A stretch of 64,000 bases of DNA from Arthrobacter sp. StoSoilA2 (GCF_019977195.1 NZ_AP024643.1:4154001-4218000), one strand, 5' to 3'. Shown: positions 9,071 through 18,270, counted from the stretch's first letter. The notes: generated from the sequence alone by a model not told the origin. Translations and numbers: made by a program.

Positions 9071-10232
9071 CGCCAACCCGTTCCCGAACGGCCGTCACCA
9101 TGCTCTTGTTTCCGGCAGACTCCTCGACGGCGGCCAACACTCGCTGGATTTGGAGCCCGTCAGCGAACGACGGCGACGGCGGCTCGCCCGCGCTGATGGC
9201 CAACAGGAAGTCCCGGGTCTGGTGCGTGAAGGTGTGTTCCCAACCGATGATGTGCCCCGGCGGCCACCACGCGCCAGCGTACGGATGCTCGGGCTCGTCG
9301 ACCAGAATTCGCCGGAACCCCTGCTCCCGCACCGGAAGCGTAGCGTCCAGAAAGCCGAGCTCGTTCAGGTTCTCCAGATCAAACGTCAGCGACCCTAGCG
9401 AACCGTAAATTTCGATCTTGAGCGAGTTCTTTTGGCCGGTGGCCACCCGGGATGCCTCCACCGAGGCGCTGATGTTTCCAGTCATTCCCAAGGTGGCCCA
9501 CGCGGCGTCGTCGACTGTCACTTTTTCCAGACCTCCAGGACCGGGACGCTCGGCAACAAAAGTCCTCAGCGTTCCGGTCACCTCAGTGACGGTTTGGCCC
9601 GTGAGGTGTTGGACCTGGTCGATGGCGTGCGAGGCGATATCGCCCAGCGCCCCGGAGCCAGCGGTTTCCTTGCGTAGCCGCCAACTCATGGGGGTTTCGA
9701 CGTCGGAAAGCCAGTCTTGGTGGTATGCGGCACGGACGTGCCGAATGGTTCCGAGACGACCTTCTGCGATCAGCTCCCGGGCCAATGCCAGCGCCGGAAC
9801 GCGTCGATAGTTGAACCCGATCATGGACTGCACTCCGCGAGCCTGAGCCGAGGCAGCCGCGTCAGCCATCAACTCAGCCTCACCCAAAGTGTTGGCGAGC
9901 GGCTTCTCCACCAGGACGTGCTTGCCCGCTTCCAGGGCCGCGATGGCGATCTCGGCGTGCATCCAGCCCGGGGCGCAGATATCAACAACGTCTATGTCAT
10001 CCCGCGAGATCACGGAACGCCAATCAGTGGCGGATTCGGCCCAGCCGTACTTGGCGGCAGCCTCGGCCACAAGCGTGGCGTCCCGGCCAACGAGGACTTT
10101 CTGCTCAAAGGCCGGGACGTCGAAGAAGCTGGTCACGTTCCGCCATGCGTTCGAATGGGCCTTCCCCATGAAGGCGTAACCGATCGCAGCCACGCCCAGC
10201 GGACGGCCAGCGGATAAAGGGAAAGTGGTCAT
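9063..10232 (-). CDS. Gfo/Idh/MocA-family oxidoreductase
   Basis: A 389-residue protein with an N-terminal Rossmann fold (AAIGYAFMGKAHSNAW), the family lysine motif HVLVEKPLANT and a C-terminal GFO_IDH_MocA_C region. It probably oxidises or epimerises a sugar or inositol-type substrate with NAD(P). The start ATG at 10232 follows GAGGAGGG; upstream in-frame codons lack a ribosome site. It is the last gene of a leftward operon with a sugar ABC importer, a ThuA-like protein and a second dehydrogenase, so it likely acts on the imported sugar. Confidence 0.9.
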   Translation of the reverse strand: MTTFPLSAGRPLGVAAIGYAFMGKAHSNAWRNVTSFFDVPAFEQKVLVGRDATLVAEAAAKYGWAESATDWRSVISRDDIDVVDICAPGWMHAEIAIAALEAGKHVLVEKPLANTLGEAELMADAAASAQARGVQSMIGFNYRRVPALALARELIAEGRLGTIRHVRAAYHQDWLSDVETPMSWRLRKETAGSGALGDIASHAIDQVQHLTGQTVTEVTGTLRTFVAERPGPGGLEKVTVDDAAWATLGMTGNISASVEASRVATGQKNSLKIEIYGSLGSLTFDLENLNELGFLDATLPVREQGFRRILVDEPEHPYAGAWWPPGHIIGWEHTFTHQTRDFLLAISAGEPPSPSFADGLQIQRVLAAVEESAGNKSMVTAVRERVGVS

Positions 10233-10236
10233 CGTT

Positions 10237-10986
10237 CTAGCCCTCCTCGAACCATCCCCGCGCAGGATTGGAAACCTCCGGCGCCTCCCGGAAGACACCC
10301 GGCTGAGCCACCCAGCCGACGCCGTTGGCGATAACCTTCTGGATCTGCGCCTGGTGGTACACCGGGTATTCCTGATCGCCCGGGCTGAAGTAGAAGATGC
10401 GTCCCTTGCCTCGCGAGAAGGTCACGCCTGAGCGGAACACCTCTCCCCCGGTGAACGAGCTGATGAAGATCAGGTCATCGGGTTCCGGAATGTCGAACAG
10501 TTCGCCGTACATTTCCTGCTGAGGAATGACGATCGGGCTTTCAATGCCGGCCGCGATCGGGTGCGACGGCTTCACGGTCCACACCAGCTCCCGTTCACCT
10601 TCGTTGCGCCACTTCAGCGAGCAAGTAGTACCCAGCAGCCTGGTGAAGATCTTGGCGAAGTGCCCGGAGTGCAGGACCACCAGGCCCATGCCACCGAGTA
10701 CGTGGCGTTGCACGCGCTCCACCACCTCATCAGCGACTTCCTCATGCGCAATGTGCCCCCACCACAGCAGCACGTCCGTTTGCTTCAGGACTTCCTCGGA
10801 CAGCCCATGCTCGGGATCTGCCAAGGTGGCTGTGGAAATTTCAGAGTCAGGGTAGTAGGCACGAAGCCCGGCAGCGATGGCGCCATGGATGCCTTCCGGA
10901 TACATCTCGGCCATCGTTGAAGGATCGTTGCGGGCCTCGTGCACGGCCTCATTCCACACAACAATCTTGAGTTTTGAATCAGACAT
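10237..10986 (-). CDS. ThuA-like sugar-utilisation protein
   Basis: The product (249 residues) begins MSDSKLKIVVWNEAVHE and carries VLLWWGHIAHEEVADEVVERV, VLHSGHFAKIF and a C-terminal GRIFYFSPGDQEYPVY. These are hallmarks of the ThuA glutamine-amidotransferase-like fold found in trehalose and disaccharide utilisation operons. It sits between two Gfo/Idh/MocA genes, as thuA does beside thuB. The start at 10986 lies 1 base past the stop of the upstream dehydrogenase gene. ThuA/ThuB-type enzymes take part in 3-keto-glycoside metabolism; a direct reaction here is inference. Confidence 0.88.
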   Translation of the reverse strand: MSDSKLKIVVWNEAVHEARNDPSTMAEMYPEGIHGAIAAGLRAYYPDSEISTATLADPEHGLSEEVLKQTDVLLWWGHIAHEEVADEVVERVQRHVLGGMGLVVLHSGHFAKIFTRLLGTTCSLKWRNEGERELVWTVKPSHPIAAGIESPIVIPQQEMYGELFDIPEPDDLIFISSFTGGEVFRSGVTFSRGKGRIFYFSPGDQEYPVYHQAQIQKVIANGVGWVAQPGVFREAPEVSNPARGWFEEG

Positions 10987-10987
10987 T

Positions 10988-12091
10988 TCAGAGCACCACT
11001 TCACGTTGTTCGAGAGCTGATTTGTAGCAAGCATCCAGGACCAGGGCACGGCTCAGAGCAAGCGACCCGTCGTGGCTTCCCCACACCGTCTCGCCACCGC
11101 GAACGGCGGCAATGAAATCGTCGACGACGGCCTGGTGGGCTCGGCCGGGTTCGGCCACCACTTCAAAATCGGCGTTTTCGCCGTCCTTCTCGGTGAAGAC
11201 ATGGACGTCCGCTACGGGGTTCTCGGAGGCGCCGACCGAGCGCAAGTCCGCTCCGCCGTCGGTCCCGTAAACAGTGAAGTCCATCAAGTCCCGCTCGTCG
11301 CGGTAAGTGGCCCAACCCGCTTCCAGGATCAAGGTTCCACCCCCTTCCAGCCGGATGAAGGCCGATGCGAAGTCTTCCACTTCAAACTTATGGCTGGAGT
11401 TCGACGCCGTATAGCGGGCATTGCCGCCGAGGCCGCGCGGGCCGAGTTCGGAATGGGTCGACGCCGAGACGGCCAGAACTTTGGGCTCACCGAGCAGGTG
11501 AAGCGAGTAGTCCAGGACGTGCACGCCGATGTCAGCCAGCGGACCACCGCCGGCGAGCTCCGGGTTGGTGAACCAGCTACCCAGCATGGGAATGCCTTGG
11601 CGCCGGAGCCAGGATGCCTTGGCGTAGTACGGACGGCCCAGCGTGCCGGCGTCGATCACTTCCTTGAGCGCCTGGATGTCGCCGCGGCGGCGGTGGTTGA
11701 ACGCGACATCGAGGACCCGCCCCGCTTTGCGCGCGGCGTCCACCATCTGTTGACCCTCGACGGCGTTGCGCGCCAACGGCTTTTCGCTCAGCACATGCAG
11801 TCCCCGCTCAAGCGACGCTATGGCGATCGGCGCGTGCAGGAACGTGGGCACGGCGACGCTGACGGCGCCGAGGCCTTCAAGCTCGATCATGTCTTCCCAG
11901 CGGGCGAAGGCGTGCGGAATGCTGTACTCCTCCTTCAGCTGGGCAAGAAGGTCGGCTTCCATCCCCGCGACGGCGACGATCTCGACGCCGTCGATGTTGC
12001 TGTATGCCTTGATGTGCTGCTGGCCGGCCCAACCGATGCCCACAACTCCCACTTTGAGGGTTGCGGACGGGGCCTGCTGCTGAATGCTCAC
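10988..12091 (-). CDS. Gfo/Idh/MocA-family oxidoreductase (ThuB-like)
   Basis: A 367-residue protein with the Rossmann motif VGVVGIGWAGQQHIKAY (about 14-30), HVLSEKPLARN (family lysine) and the mid-domain GGGPLADIGVHVLDYSLHLLGEP holding the usual Asp/His active-site pair. GTG start with AGGAAC upstream. It follows the ABC permease genes and precedes the ThuA-like gene, so it probably oxidises the incoming disaccharide or glycoside. It is paralogous to, but clearly diverged from, the dehydrogenase at 9063. Confidence 0.9.
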   Translation of the reverse strand: MSIQQQAPSATLKVGVVGIGWAGQQHIKAYSNIDGVEIVAVAGMEADLLAQLKEEYSIPHAFARWEDMIELEGLGAVSVAVPTFLHAPIAIASLERGLHVLSEKPLARNAVEGQQMVDAARKAGRVLDVAFNHRRRGDIQALKEVIDAGTLGRPYYAKASWLRRQGIPMLGSWFTNPELAGGGPLADIGVHVLDYSLHLLGEPKVLAVSASTHSELGPRGLGGNARYTASNSSHKFEVEDFASAFIRLEGGGTLILEAGWATYRDERDLMDFTVYGTDGGADLRSVGASENPVADVHVFTEKDGENADFEVVAEPGRAHQAVVDDFIAAVRGGETVWGSHDGSLALSRALVLDACYKSALEQREVVL

Positions 12092-12133
12092 GTTGTTCCT
12101 GTTCTTTCTGGGGTTTCTTTGGGCGGTTTGGGG

Positions 12134-13033
12134 TTAGCCTTTGACGGCACCTGCGGTCATGCCGGAAACGATGCGCTTCTGGCACACGAGCACGAGAATG
12201 ACGAGTGGGATGGTGATGATCACCGATGCGGCGCTGATGGTGCCCAGGGGTTGGTCGAACTCGCTGGTGCCGCTGAAGAATGCAATCGCCACTGGGACTG
12301 GGCGGGCCTCCGGGGAGGTGGTCAGCGTGACGGCCAGGAGGAATTCGTTCCAGACCGAGATGAAGACAAGGATCGCCGTCGTGGCCAGGCCCGGAACCGC
12401 CAACGGCAGGATCACCTTGCGGAAGGCGACAAACGGTGTGGCGCCATCCATGTATGCGGATTCCTCGAGCTCACGCGGGATCTCCTTGAAGAACGACGTC
12501 AGCGTGTAGATCGCCAGCGGCAACGCGAACGTCAGCTTCGGAATAATGAGGCCGAGCAGGGTGTCGTAGAGGCCGATCTCGCGCCAGATGGAGAACATCG
12601 GGGCCGCAATGGCAATGGCCGGGAACGTGGTCACCGAGAGGATCAGCGTCAGGATCATCGCCTTGCGGCGCATCTTCAGCCTCGCCAGCGCATAGGCGGC
12701 GAAGGACGCGAAGACCAGCGCCACTGTTGTAGTCACGACGGCGATAATCACCGAATTGCGCAAGGCCAAGAGGAACTCGGGGTTCTGGAAGACCACCAGA
12801 TAGTTCTCCAGGGTCGGCTGGCTCGGGAAGAGCTCGCCTTGGGACAGGCTCGCGCCCTTCTTAAGGGAGGTGTTCACCAGCCAGTAGAACGGGATAAGCG
12901 AGAAAGCCATGACGGCCACCACGAACACCCAGACCAAGGGATGCAGTTTCGACTCCCCACGCAAGCGACGCTTCGGCGCCTTGCGGGCGGTGGCGGGTGC
13001 CGCCGTCGGGCGTTCTGCAATCAGCGTGCTCAT
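12134..13033 (-). CDS. Sugar ABC transporter permease (MalG type)
   Basis: A 299-residue inner-membrane permease. Six hydrophobic segments are visible, starting with LVWVFVVAVMAFSLIPFYWLVNTS. The cytoplasmic EAA loop is ELEESAYMDGATPFVAFRKVILPLAVPG. The ATG at 13033 overlaps the stop of the MalF-type gene (ATGA), so they are translated together. The operon has binding protein and two permeases but no ATPase gene, so a shared MsmK/MsmX-type ATPase encoded elsewhere is expected. Confidence 0.93.
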   Translation of the reverse strand: MSTLIAERPTAAPATARKAPKRRLRGESKLHPLVWVFVVAVMAFSLIPFYWLVNTSLKKGASLSQGELFPSQPTLENYLVVFQNPEFLLALRNSVIIAVVTTTVALVFASFAAYALARLKMRRKAMILTLILSVTTFPAIAIAAPMFSIWREIGLYDTLLGLIIPKLTFALPLAIYTLTSFFKEIPRELEESAYMDGATPFVAFRKVILPLAVPGLATTAILVFISVWNEFLLAVTLTTSPEARPVPVAIAFFSGTSEFDQPLGTISAASVIITIPLVILVLVCQKRIVSGMTAGAVKG

Positions 13034-13971
13034 TGTTCCTCCTTCGCGACGTCCCGGATGTTGCCTCCGGCGAAGCGGACGTAGATGACCGAGACCACCA
13101 TGACGGTGAGGAAGGTCAGGATGGACAGCGCCGATCCTTCGCCCACCAGCCGGTTTTCGCGCAGTTGGGTGTAGGCGAGCATGGACATCGACTCGGTGCC
13201 GTTGGCGCCGCGGGTGAGGACGAACGGCAGGTCGAAGACGCGGAGGGCGTCCATGGTGCGGAAGATCGCCGCGAGGACGATCGCCGGGCGCAGGAGCGGC
13301 AGGGTGATGTTGACGAAGGTCTGCCATTTGCTGGCGCCGTCGAGTTCCGCGGCCTCGTACGTTTCGGCGGAGATGACCTGCAGGCCGGCCAGTATGATGA
13401 GCGCCGCGAAGGGCGTGGTCTTCCAGACGTCGGCCATGACGATCACGGCCATCGCGTAGCCGTGTTCACCGAGCCAGACGACGTCGCCGCCGGGCAGCCC
13501 CAGCATGGAGAGGACGTTGGTGACCAGGCCCATGTTGGGCTGGAACATCGTCTGCCAGGTGATGGCGCTAACCACGGTGATGATCGCGTACGGCAGCAAA
13601 ACCACGGTGCGCAGGACGGCGCGGCCCTTGAACGCGAGGTTGAGGAGCAGCGCCATGGCCGTGCCGAGGATGAGTTCCAGGCTGACCGAGAGGCCTGCGA
13701 AGAGGAGCGTCTGGCCGAACGCAGCCCACCACTCTTGGCTTGCCAGGGCGTTGATGTAGTTTTCCAAACCGACAAAGCGGGACAGGCCTGCCGTGCGGAC
13801 GCTGTACTGGTTCAGGGAGAGCCAGATCGCGTAGCCGATGGGGACCGCCGCAACCAGGGCCATGATCACCAGCGACGGGGCGGTCATGCGGAGGGCTAGC
13901 CTCCGCTCGGCGCGGTCGCGGCCGCTTGTCTTCGCTGGGCCGCGGCTTGGCGAGATTGTTCTGGTGGCCAT
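13030..13971 (-). CDS. Sugar ABC transporter permease (MalF type)
   Basis: A 313-residue permease with an N-terminal basic tail, six or so transmembrane helices (LVIMALVAAVPIGYAIWLSLNQY first) and the EAA motif YEAAELDGASKWQTFVNITLPLL. It partners the MalG-type permease whose start overlaps its stop. The ATG lies 2 bases after the stop of the binding-protein gene, so the three genes form one translational block. Confidence 0.93.
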   Translation of the reverse strand: MATRTISPSRGPAKTSGRDRAERRLALRMTAPSLVIMALVAAVPIGYAIWLSLNQYSVRTAGLSRFVGLENYINALASQEWWAAFGQTLLFAGLSVSLELILGTAMALLLNLAFKGRAVLRTVVLLPYAIITVVSAITWQTMFQPNMGLVTNVLSMLGLPGGDVVWLGEHGYAMAVIVMADVWKTTPFAALIILAGLQVISAETYEAAELDGASKWQTFVNITLPLLRPAIVLAAIFRTMDALRVFDLPFVLTRGANGTESMSMLAYTQLRENRLVGEGSALSILTFLTVMVVSVIYVRFAGGNIRDVAKEEQ

Positions 13972-13973
13972 GA

Positions 13974-15284
13974 TTAGAAGCTCGCCTTTGCCGCCGTGAT
14001 TTCCTCGGCCATCTTCTGCACGGCTTCCTCAGTGGAGGCGGTGCCGGAGAGGACGGCGTAGACGTTCTTGTAGATCGCCTGCGAAATCTGCGGGTAGACC
14101 GGGGAGATCGGGCGCGGCTTGGCACCCTTCACGGAGGCGAGCAGTTCCGTGGCGAATGGCATCTTCTCCAGGACCGCCGGATCGGAGTAGGCAGCTTCGT
14201 TCACGGGTGCCTGTGAGTAGTCCATGGCTACGTGCTTCTGCCAGTCCGGGGTGGTGGCGAAGTCGATGAAAGCGACAGCCCCGGCCTGGTTGGTGGAGTG
14301 GGCCGAGATCGCAAGGTTCCAGCCGCCCAGCACGCCGGAGGCCTTGCCGCCTTCCCATGCCGGCAGCGGCGCGACACCGAAGCTGGACGCCAGCGGTGTC
14401 GCGTTGAGCAGGCGGTACACGTGCGGCCAGTTGCGCTGGTATCCAAAGTCGCCGGACTCGTAGGCGAGGCGGGCCGGGTCTTCGTTGTAGGTGAGGACGG
14501 CGCGGTCGGCTGAGCCGTTCTTGAGGCCCTCGGTCATGAAGTCGAGGACGTCGCGGGTCTCCTGGGAGTCGATCTTGACGTTGCCTTGGTCATCGAGGAC
14601 TTCGCCGCCCACGCTGTAGAGCATCTCGAGGAAGTTCACCGTGAGGCCCTCGTACTGCTTGCCCTGGTAGACGTAGCCGTTGCCGGGAGCCTTGGCGGCT
14701 TCGGCGTAGAGCTGCTGCCAGGACTCGGGCTTGGCTACCTTGTCCTTCTGGTAGTAGATCAAGCCGGCGTTGGTGAAGAACGGCGAGGCCCAGTACTTGT
14801 CCTGGTACTTGGTGGTTTCCACAGTGGAGGGAATGAGCCGGTCCTTGTTGGCTTCGACCAGCTTGGTCTGCTCCAGCAGCCAGCCTTGGGACGCGAACTC
14901 GGAGGTCCAGATGACGTCCGTAAGGAAGAGGTCGCACTCGGTGGACTTGCCTTCGAGCCGCTGCACGATCTGCGTGCGGGCCTCGTCCGTGGTGGCGCCG
15001 ATCTCGGTGTACTTGGCCGTGACCTTGCCATTCGCCTTCGTGAAGGCCTCCGCCGTTCCCTTGTAGATACCGCTCGCGTCCTTGACGCCGCATATGTTGA
15101 CCGCACCGCTGGCATTAGCGCCCGACGCCGGATCGGCAACTGCCGCTTGTTCCGCACCTTGGGGTACGGCTCCCCCACCGCATGCGCTGAGGAGGAGGGC
15201 TGCCGCTACTGCGGTTGCCGCAAGGGCTTTTCGGTTTCGTGCGGTTTTGTTCTGGAGCGGGAGAGCAGGTCGGTTCAAGTCCAC
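13974..15284 (-). CDS. Sugar ABC transporter substrate-binding lipoprotein
   Basis: A 436-residue extracellular solute-binding protein (family 1). The N-terminus is basic then hydrophobic with the lipobox LLLSAC (cleavage before the cysteine near residue 35), so it is a membrane-anchored lipoprotein. The rest has the two-lobed binding-protein layout, for example YWASPFFTNAGLIYYQKD and GVLGGWNLAISAHSTN. GTG start with AAAGGAG seven bases upstream. First gene of the sugar operon, directly behind twin LacI operators. The substrate is unknown; the ThuA/ThuB-like partners suggest a disaccharide or glycoside. Confidence 0.92.
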   Translation of the reverse strand: MDLNRPALPLQNKTARNRKALAATAVAAALLLSACGGGAVPQGAEQAAVADPASGANASGAVNICGVKDASGIYKGTAEAFTKANGKVTAKYTEIGATTDEARTQIVQRLEGKSTECDLFLTDVIWTSEFASQGWLLEQTKLVEANKDRLIPSTVETTKYQDKYWASPFFTNAGLIYYQKDKVAKPESWQQLYAEAAKAPGNGYVYQGKQYEGLTVNFLEMLYSVGGEVLDDQGNVKIDSQETRDVLDFMTEGLKNGSADRAVLTYNEDPARLAYESGDFGYQRNWPHVYRLLNATPLASSFGVAPLPAWEGGKASGVLGGWNLAISAHSTNQAGAVAFIDFATTPDWQKHVAMDYSQAPVNEAAYSDPAVLEKMPFATELLASVKGAKPRPISPVYPQISQAIYKNVYAVLSGTASTEEAVQKMAEEITAAKASF

Positions 15285-15385
15285 AAGTGGCTCCTTTGGG
15301 GTCTGTGGGCGGCGGAGTTCAGTGCGCGTTTTGGCTGTCCCGCGTGCTGAGGGTGGCTTCTTTGCCGGTTGTTCTTTTTGGTTCG

Positions 15386-15444
15386 TGGAATCGATTCCAA
15401 ATGCTGCCTTGAAAAACGGCCTTGCGGCCGTGGAATCGATTCCA
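15386..15444 (-). promoter_or_regulatory. Twin LacI-family operators
   Basis: Two identical 14-bp palindromes TGGAATCGATTCCA occur at 15386-15399 and 15431-15444, 45 bp apart, in the 200-bp gap between the LacI gene and the binding-protein gene. The central CG and symmetry are typical for LacI/GalR proteins. The pair probably represses the sugar operon when substrate is absent. Confidence 0.85.
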
Positions 15445-15484
15445 AAGTAGTGTGACAGGGACCACTGAGGGCTGTCAACCCTCT

Positions 15485-16480
15485 TTATTTCGTGGAGTCC
15501 CTGATGACGAGTTCGTGCGGGAGGAAGGTTCTTCCGCGGCGATGTTCCCCTGGGACTGTCATGCGTTCGAGGAGCTCAGCGAAGGCTTCTCGGCCCATTT
15601 CGTAGGCCGGCTGCCTTACGGTGGTGAGCTCGGGGACGCACATCTCTGCTTGGGCTGAGTCATCGAAACCCGCTACGGCAATGTCATCCGGGACCTTTAG
15701 GCCGGCATCGGTGAGCTCACGGACGCAGCCGGCGGCGACTACGTCGGTCCCACAGAAGACTGCGTCCGGGAGGTTCTTTGTTTCCAGGAGTTTCTTCGTG
15801 AGATCGCGGCCGGCGTGGAATCCGAAGTTGCCTTCGCCGAGCAGGATCTGGTCCGCGTTCAGGCCTTCCTCAGTGAGTGCCTGGCGAAATCCTTCCTCAC
15901 GCAGCCGGCCTGAGCGGGCACCCCTGTGGGCGAGCATGGCCAGCTTCTTGGCGCCCGTGTCGATCAGGTGTTTGGTGATGTCGTAGGCGGCCTGGCGGTC
16001 ATCGATGGACACTCCAAAAGCGGCTTCGGCGTCGACGATTTCACATACTTGAACAACGCTCATTTGCTCGGCGACTGCGTTGACGTCATCGTCCGGCATC
16101 GTGGGCGAGAAGATCACCAACCCGTCCACGGAGCCATTGCGAAGCATGTCCACGAGCTGCTGCTCGCGGTCGAGTTCACCGTCGGTCGCAGCGATGAGAC
16201 TGACGTATCCCGAGTCCGCGGCGGCGTCGCCGACACCTCGGAACACTTCGCTGATCACCAGGGAGTCGAGGTTCTTCGCGAGGGCGAGGACGCGCATTGT
16301 CCTGTCCCGGCGGAGGTCCCTTGCTGAGGCGAGAGGACGATAGCTGAGCTCCCGGATCGCTGCGTTGACCTTCTCCTTCGCTGCTTCGCTGACAGCCGGG
16401 CTCCCATTCAAGACACGCGAGACCGTCCCTACGGACACGCCCGCCGTTTTGGCGACGTCCTGAACTGTCGGCCGAGCCAT
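15485..16480 (-). CDS. LacI-family transcriptional regulator
   Basis: A 331-residue regulator. The HTH is TVQDVAKTAGVSVGTVSRVLNGSPAVSEAAKEKV (residues 5-38), followed by the hinge helix YRPLASARDLRR and a periplasmic-binding-like core ending VRQPAYEMGREAFAELLERM. It lies just upstream of, and on the same strand as, the sugar ABC operon, separated by twin perfect palindromes. Local control of that operon is therefore likely, with possible read-through from the regulator. Confidence 0.93.
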   Translation of the reverse strand: MARPTVQDVAKTAGVSVGTVSRVLNGSPAVSEAAKEKVNAAIRELSYRPLASARDLRRDRTMRVLALAKNLDSLVISEVFRGVGDAAADSGYVSLIAATDGELDREQQLVDMLRNGSVDGLVIFSPTMPDDDVNAVAEQMSVVQVCEIVDAEAAFGVSIDDRQAAYDITKHLIDTGAKKLAMLAHRGARSGRLREEGFRQALTEEGLNADQILLGEGNFGFHAGRDLTKKLLETKNLPDAVFCGTDVVAAGCVRELTDAGLKVPDDIAVAGFDDSAQAEMCVPELTTVRQPAYEMGREAFAELLERMTVPGEHRRGRTFLPHELVIRDSTK

Positions 16481-16604
16481 TCGATTGTCCTTCCGCGAGC
16501 ATTCTCGGTGCGCCTACGCCGGCACATCTCCAGGCCCCACCGGCTCTCCTCAGATTAGCTGGAGGGCGAGATAAGGCCACGAAGTCCCGGAGCCAGAACT
16601 GGTC

Positions 16605-17828
16605 CTAGCCCAGGGTCTGGATAACTCTCGACCACATGGCGAGATGCGCGCACGACTCTTCCACTTTTTTGGCAACATTCGCAGGCGCCGCTAGGCTCTG
16701 GGCCGCTGCTCGGAAGGCAAGGTAGTCACGATCAAGCAGATGAGAAACTTCAGCTGAAGGTAGGTCTAGCCACCCTGCTATCTCCTTATTCCGCACACGG
16801 ACCGAGTGGCGCATCAAGGAGTGGTAATCCAGAGTAGAAGGTGAGTCATTATTGCATTCCGAACAATCGCAAGAAACTAATTCTGGAAACTGGCGCCAAA
16901 TTGTTGTCGCAATATCAACCCCCACGTAGCGATGAAGGCGTGGAACGTAATAGCGAGCAGGAGGTGCTCCTGAACTCGGAAGCTCCACCCAGTCTCGATG
17001 CTCGCCGAACCCGATTCCATGAGACGAACCAGTAAGCCCATATCGCGAAAGCAACACCGAAAAAAACCCGCCATAGAGGGCAAACACGCGCTGCCCCCTA
17101 CCCATGGCTGATGTTAGAGCCTGTCCGTACTGCACGAGTTCCGCTTCAGAGGTCAACTTAAACTCGTCAAGGTTACTGATCCAAGCAACAATTTCCTGCT
17201 CGACAGACGTAGAGGCAAGTCGGTCCCACTCAATTGCCGAACTTGCAGCGATAACTCGCCTGAGCTTGTCATCGACGCTTCTAGCCTTGGCATACGATTG
17301 CGATGCATCCCAGATGCGCTGAGAGACACTTTCCCAATTGTCTGCAGCACTTCCAACCATTGTGTAAGGAGGGAGAATATAGAGAGGATCTTGCCGATTC
17401 TCAGGGAGAACTTTTTCGCCTAATCGGGCGGCATACTTATCGAATGTTTTCGTTTGGACAGTTTCAAACCCAACATTAAAATCAATCCAATTGGATGAGA
17501 TCTGCTCGATGGTTGCATCACTGAAATTGTTCGGATCAGGAGTCATGAATTGACTTACCAACGATGGGACACCAAGCAAGTCCGCCAGCATCTGATGGGA
17601 CTTTTTAGGGCGTTGCAAGCGGTTCTGAAACAGGGGAAATCGGGAGTCGATAACGTATGGTTCCGCGGAACGAGCCGATAAGGAAAGCACGAAACCCTTA
17701 GTTCCTTCTGCTTGGAATGCAGCAATTGTGCCCGGAACAAGCAAGCCATTAAAGTACTCGGAGAGATCCCGAACGGTCTGCTGGTCCGTTGAACCATAGC
17801 TCAAATAGTGCTGAAACCCTTCAAACAC
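16605..17828 (-). CDS. Uncharacterised protein with TGT-like CxCxxC zinc site (candidate defence gene)
   Basis: A 407-residue protein. Numbering is from the GTG at 17828, chosen because GGAG lies six bases upstream; a TTG at 17840 is an alternative. No family is certain. Seen directly: YVIDSRFPLF (about 58-67), LYGGFFSVLL (251-260), SHGIGFGE (269-276), RYYVPRLHRYVG, then CDCSEC with Cys320, Cys322, Cys325 and a possible fourth ligand His341 (or His336). Cysteine spacing and position resemble the zinc site of tRNA-guanine transglycosylases (CxCxxC near residue 320 of about 390), including the DpdA class that modifies DNA. A base-exchange or zinc-binding role is inference. Last gene of a four-gene overlapping operon and AT-richer than its neighbours. 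Confidence 0.6.
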   Translation of the reverse strand: MFEGFQHYLSYGSTDQQTVRDLSEYFNGLLVPGTIAAFQAEGTKGFVLSLSARSAEPYVIDSRFPLFQNRLQRPKKSHQMLADLLGVPSLVSQFMTPDPNNFSDATIEQISSNWIDFNVGFETVQTKTFDKYAARLGEKVLPENRQDPLYILPPYTMVGSAADNWESVSQRIWDASQSYAKARSVDDKLRRVIAASSAIEWDRLASTSVEQEIVAWISNLDEFKLTSEAELVQYGQALTSAMGRGQRVFALYGGFFSVLLSRYGLTGSSHGIGFGEHRDWVELPSSGAPPARYYVPRLHRYVGVDIATTIWRQFPELVSCDCSECNNDSPSTLDYHSLMRHSVRVRNKEIAGWLDLPSAEVSHLLDRDYLAFRAAAQSLAAPANVAKKVEESCAHLAMWSRVIQTLG

Positions 17829-18270
17829 AAACCACTCCAATCTCGCTCAACCGAGCCCCCACTCTTCGTTTCGCCTCAGGATCAAACCCGGGTGCGCCAG
17901 GTCGGCACAGAACTTTCAATTGGCCTTCGTTGATTGCAATGATCCCAATACCGAACCTGACTGCTTCCTCCACATTGCTAGCGCGAGGGCTACTTCCCAA
18001 AACCATCCACGAGCGATCAACGCTGAGCCGATTATAGACCGCCTGCTCCAAGGCTCGATTGAAGCCGCCAAGCTTAAGTTCAAAAGTCGAGATAACCCCA
18101 GATTTCGTCATGGTGACAAGATCAGCCCGACGTCCATTTATTGGAAGTTCGCGAACGATAATGGAATCATCTCTAACCCATCGCGAACGCCTAAGCCAGT
18201 TCACAAGGTCGGGCATCATTCTTGATTCACCACTCGTGTCGAAGGCCTTATCATGCTCGATGAAGACCAT
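17821..18270 (-). CDS. PD-(D/E)XK nuclease-like protein
   Basis: A 149-residue protein with the arrangement E (in RELPINGRRAD), D (RRADLVTMT), then E-x-K in STFELKLGGF and a following Q in ALEQAVYNR. This is the E-D-ExK-Q order of the PD-(D/E)XK restriction-type nuclease fold (core residues about 35-95). It probably acts on nucleic acid, or keeps the fold for binding. Start taken as the ATG at 18270, whose A is the last base of the upstream TGA; a GTG one codon earlier is possible. It overlaps the next gene by 8 bases. Confidence 0.6.
   Translation of the reverse strand: MVFIEHDKAFDTSGESRMMPDLVNWLRRSRWVRDDSIIVRELPINGRRADLVTMTKSGVISTFELKLGGFNRALEQAVYNRLSVDRSWMVLGSSPRASNVEEAVRFGIGIIAINEGQLKVLCRPGAPGFDPEAKRRVGARLSEIGVVCV

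Noticed and set aside
11072..13084. 670-residue rightward open frame in the sugar operon
   Set aside because: It is antisense to a dehydrogenase and a permease gene, rich in Arg/Gly/Asp with no domain; a high-GC shadow.
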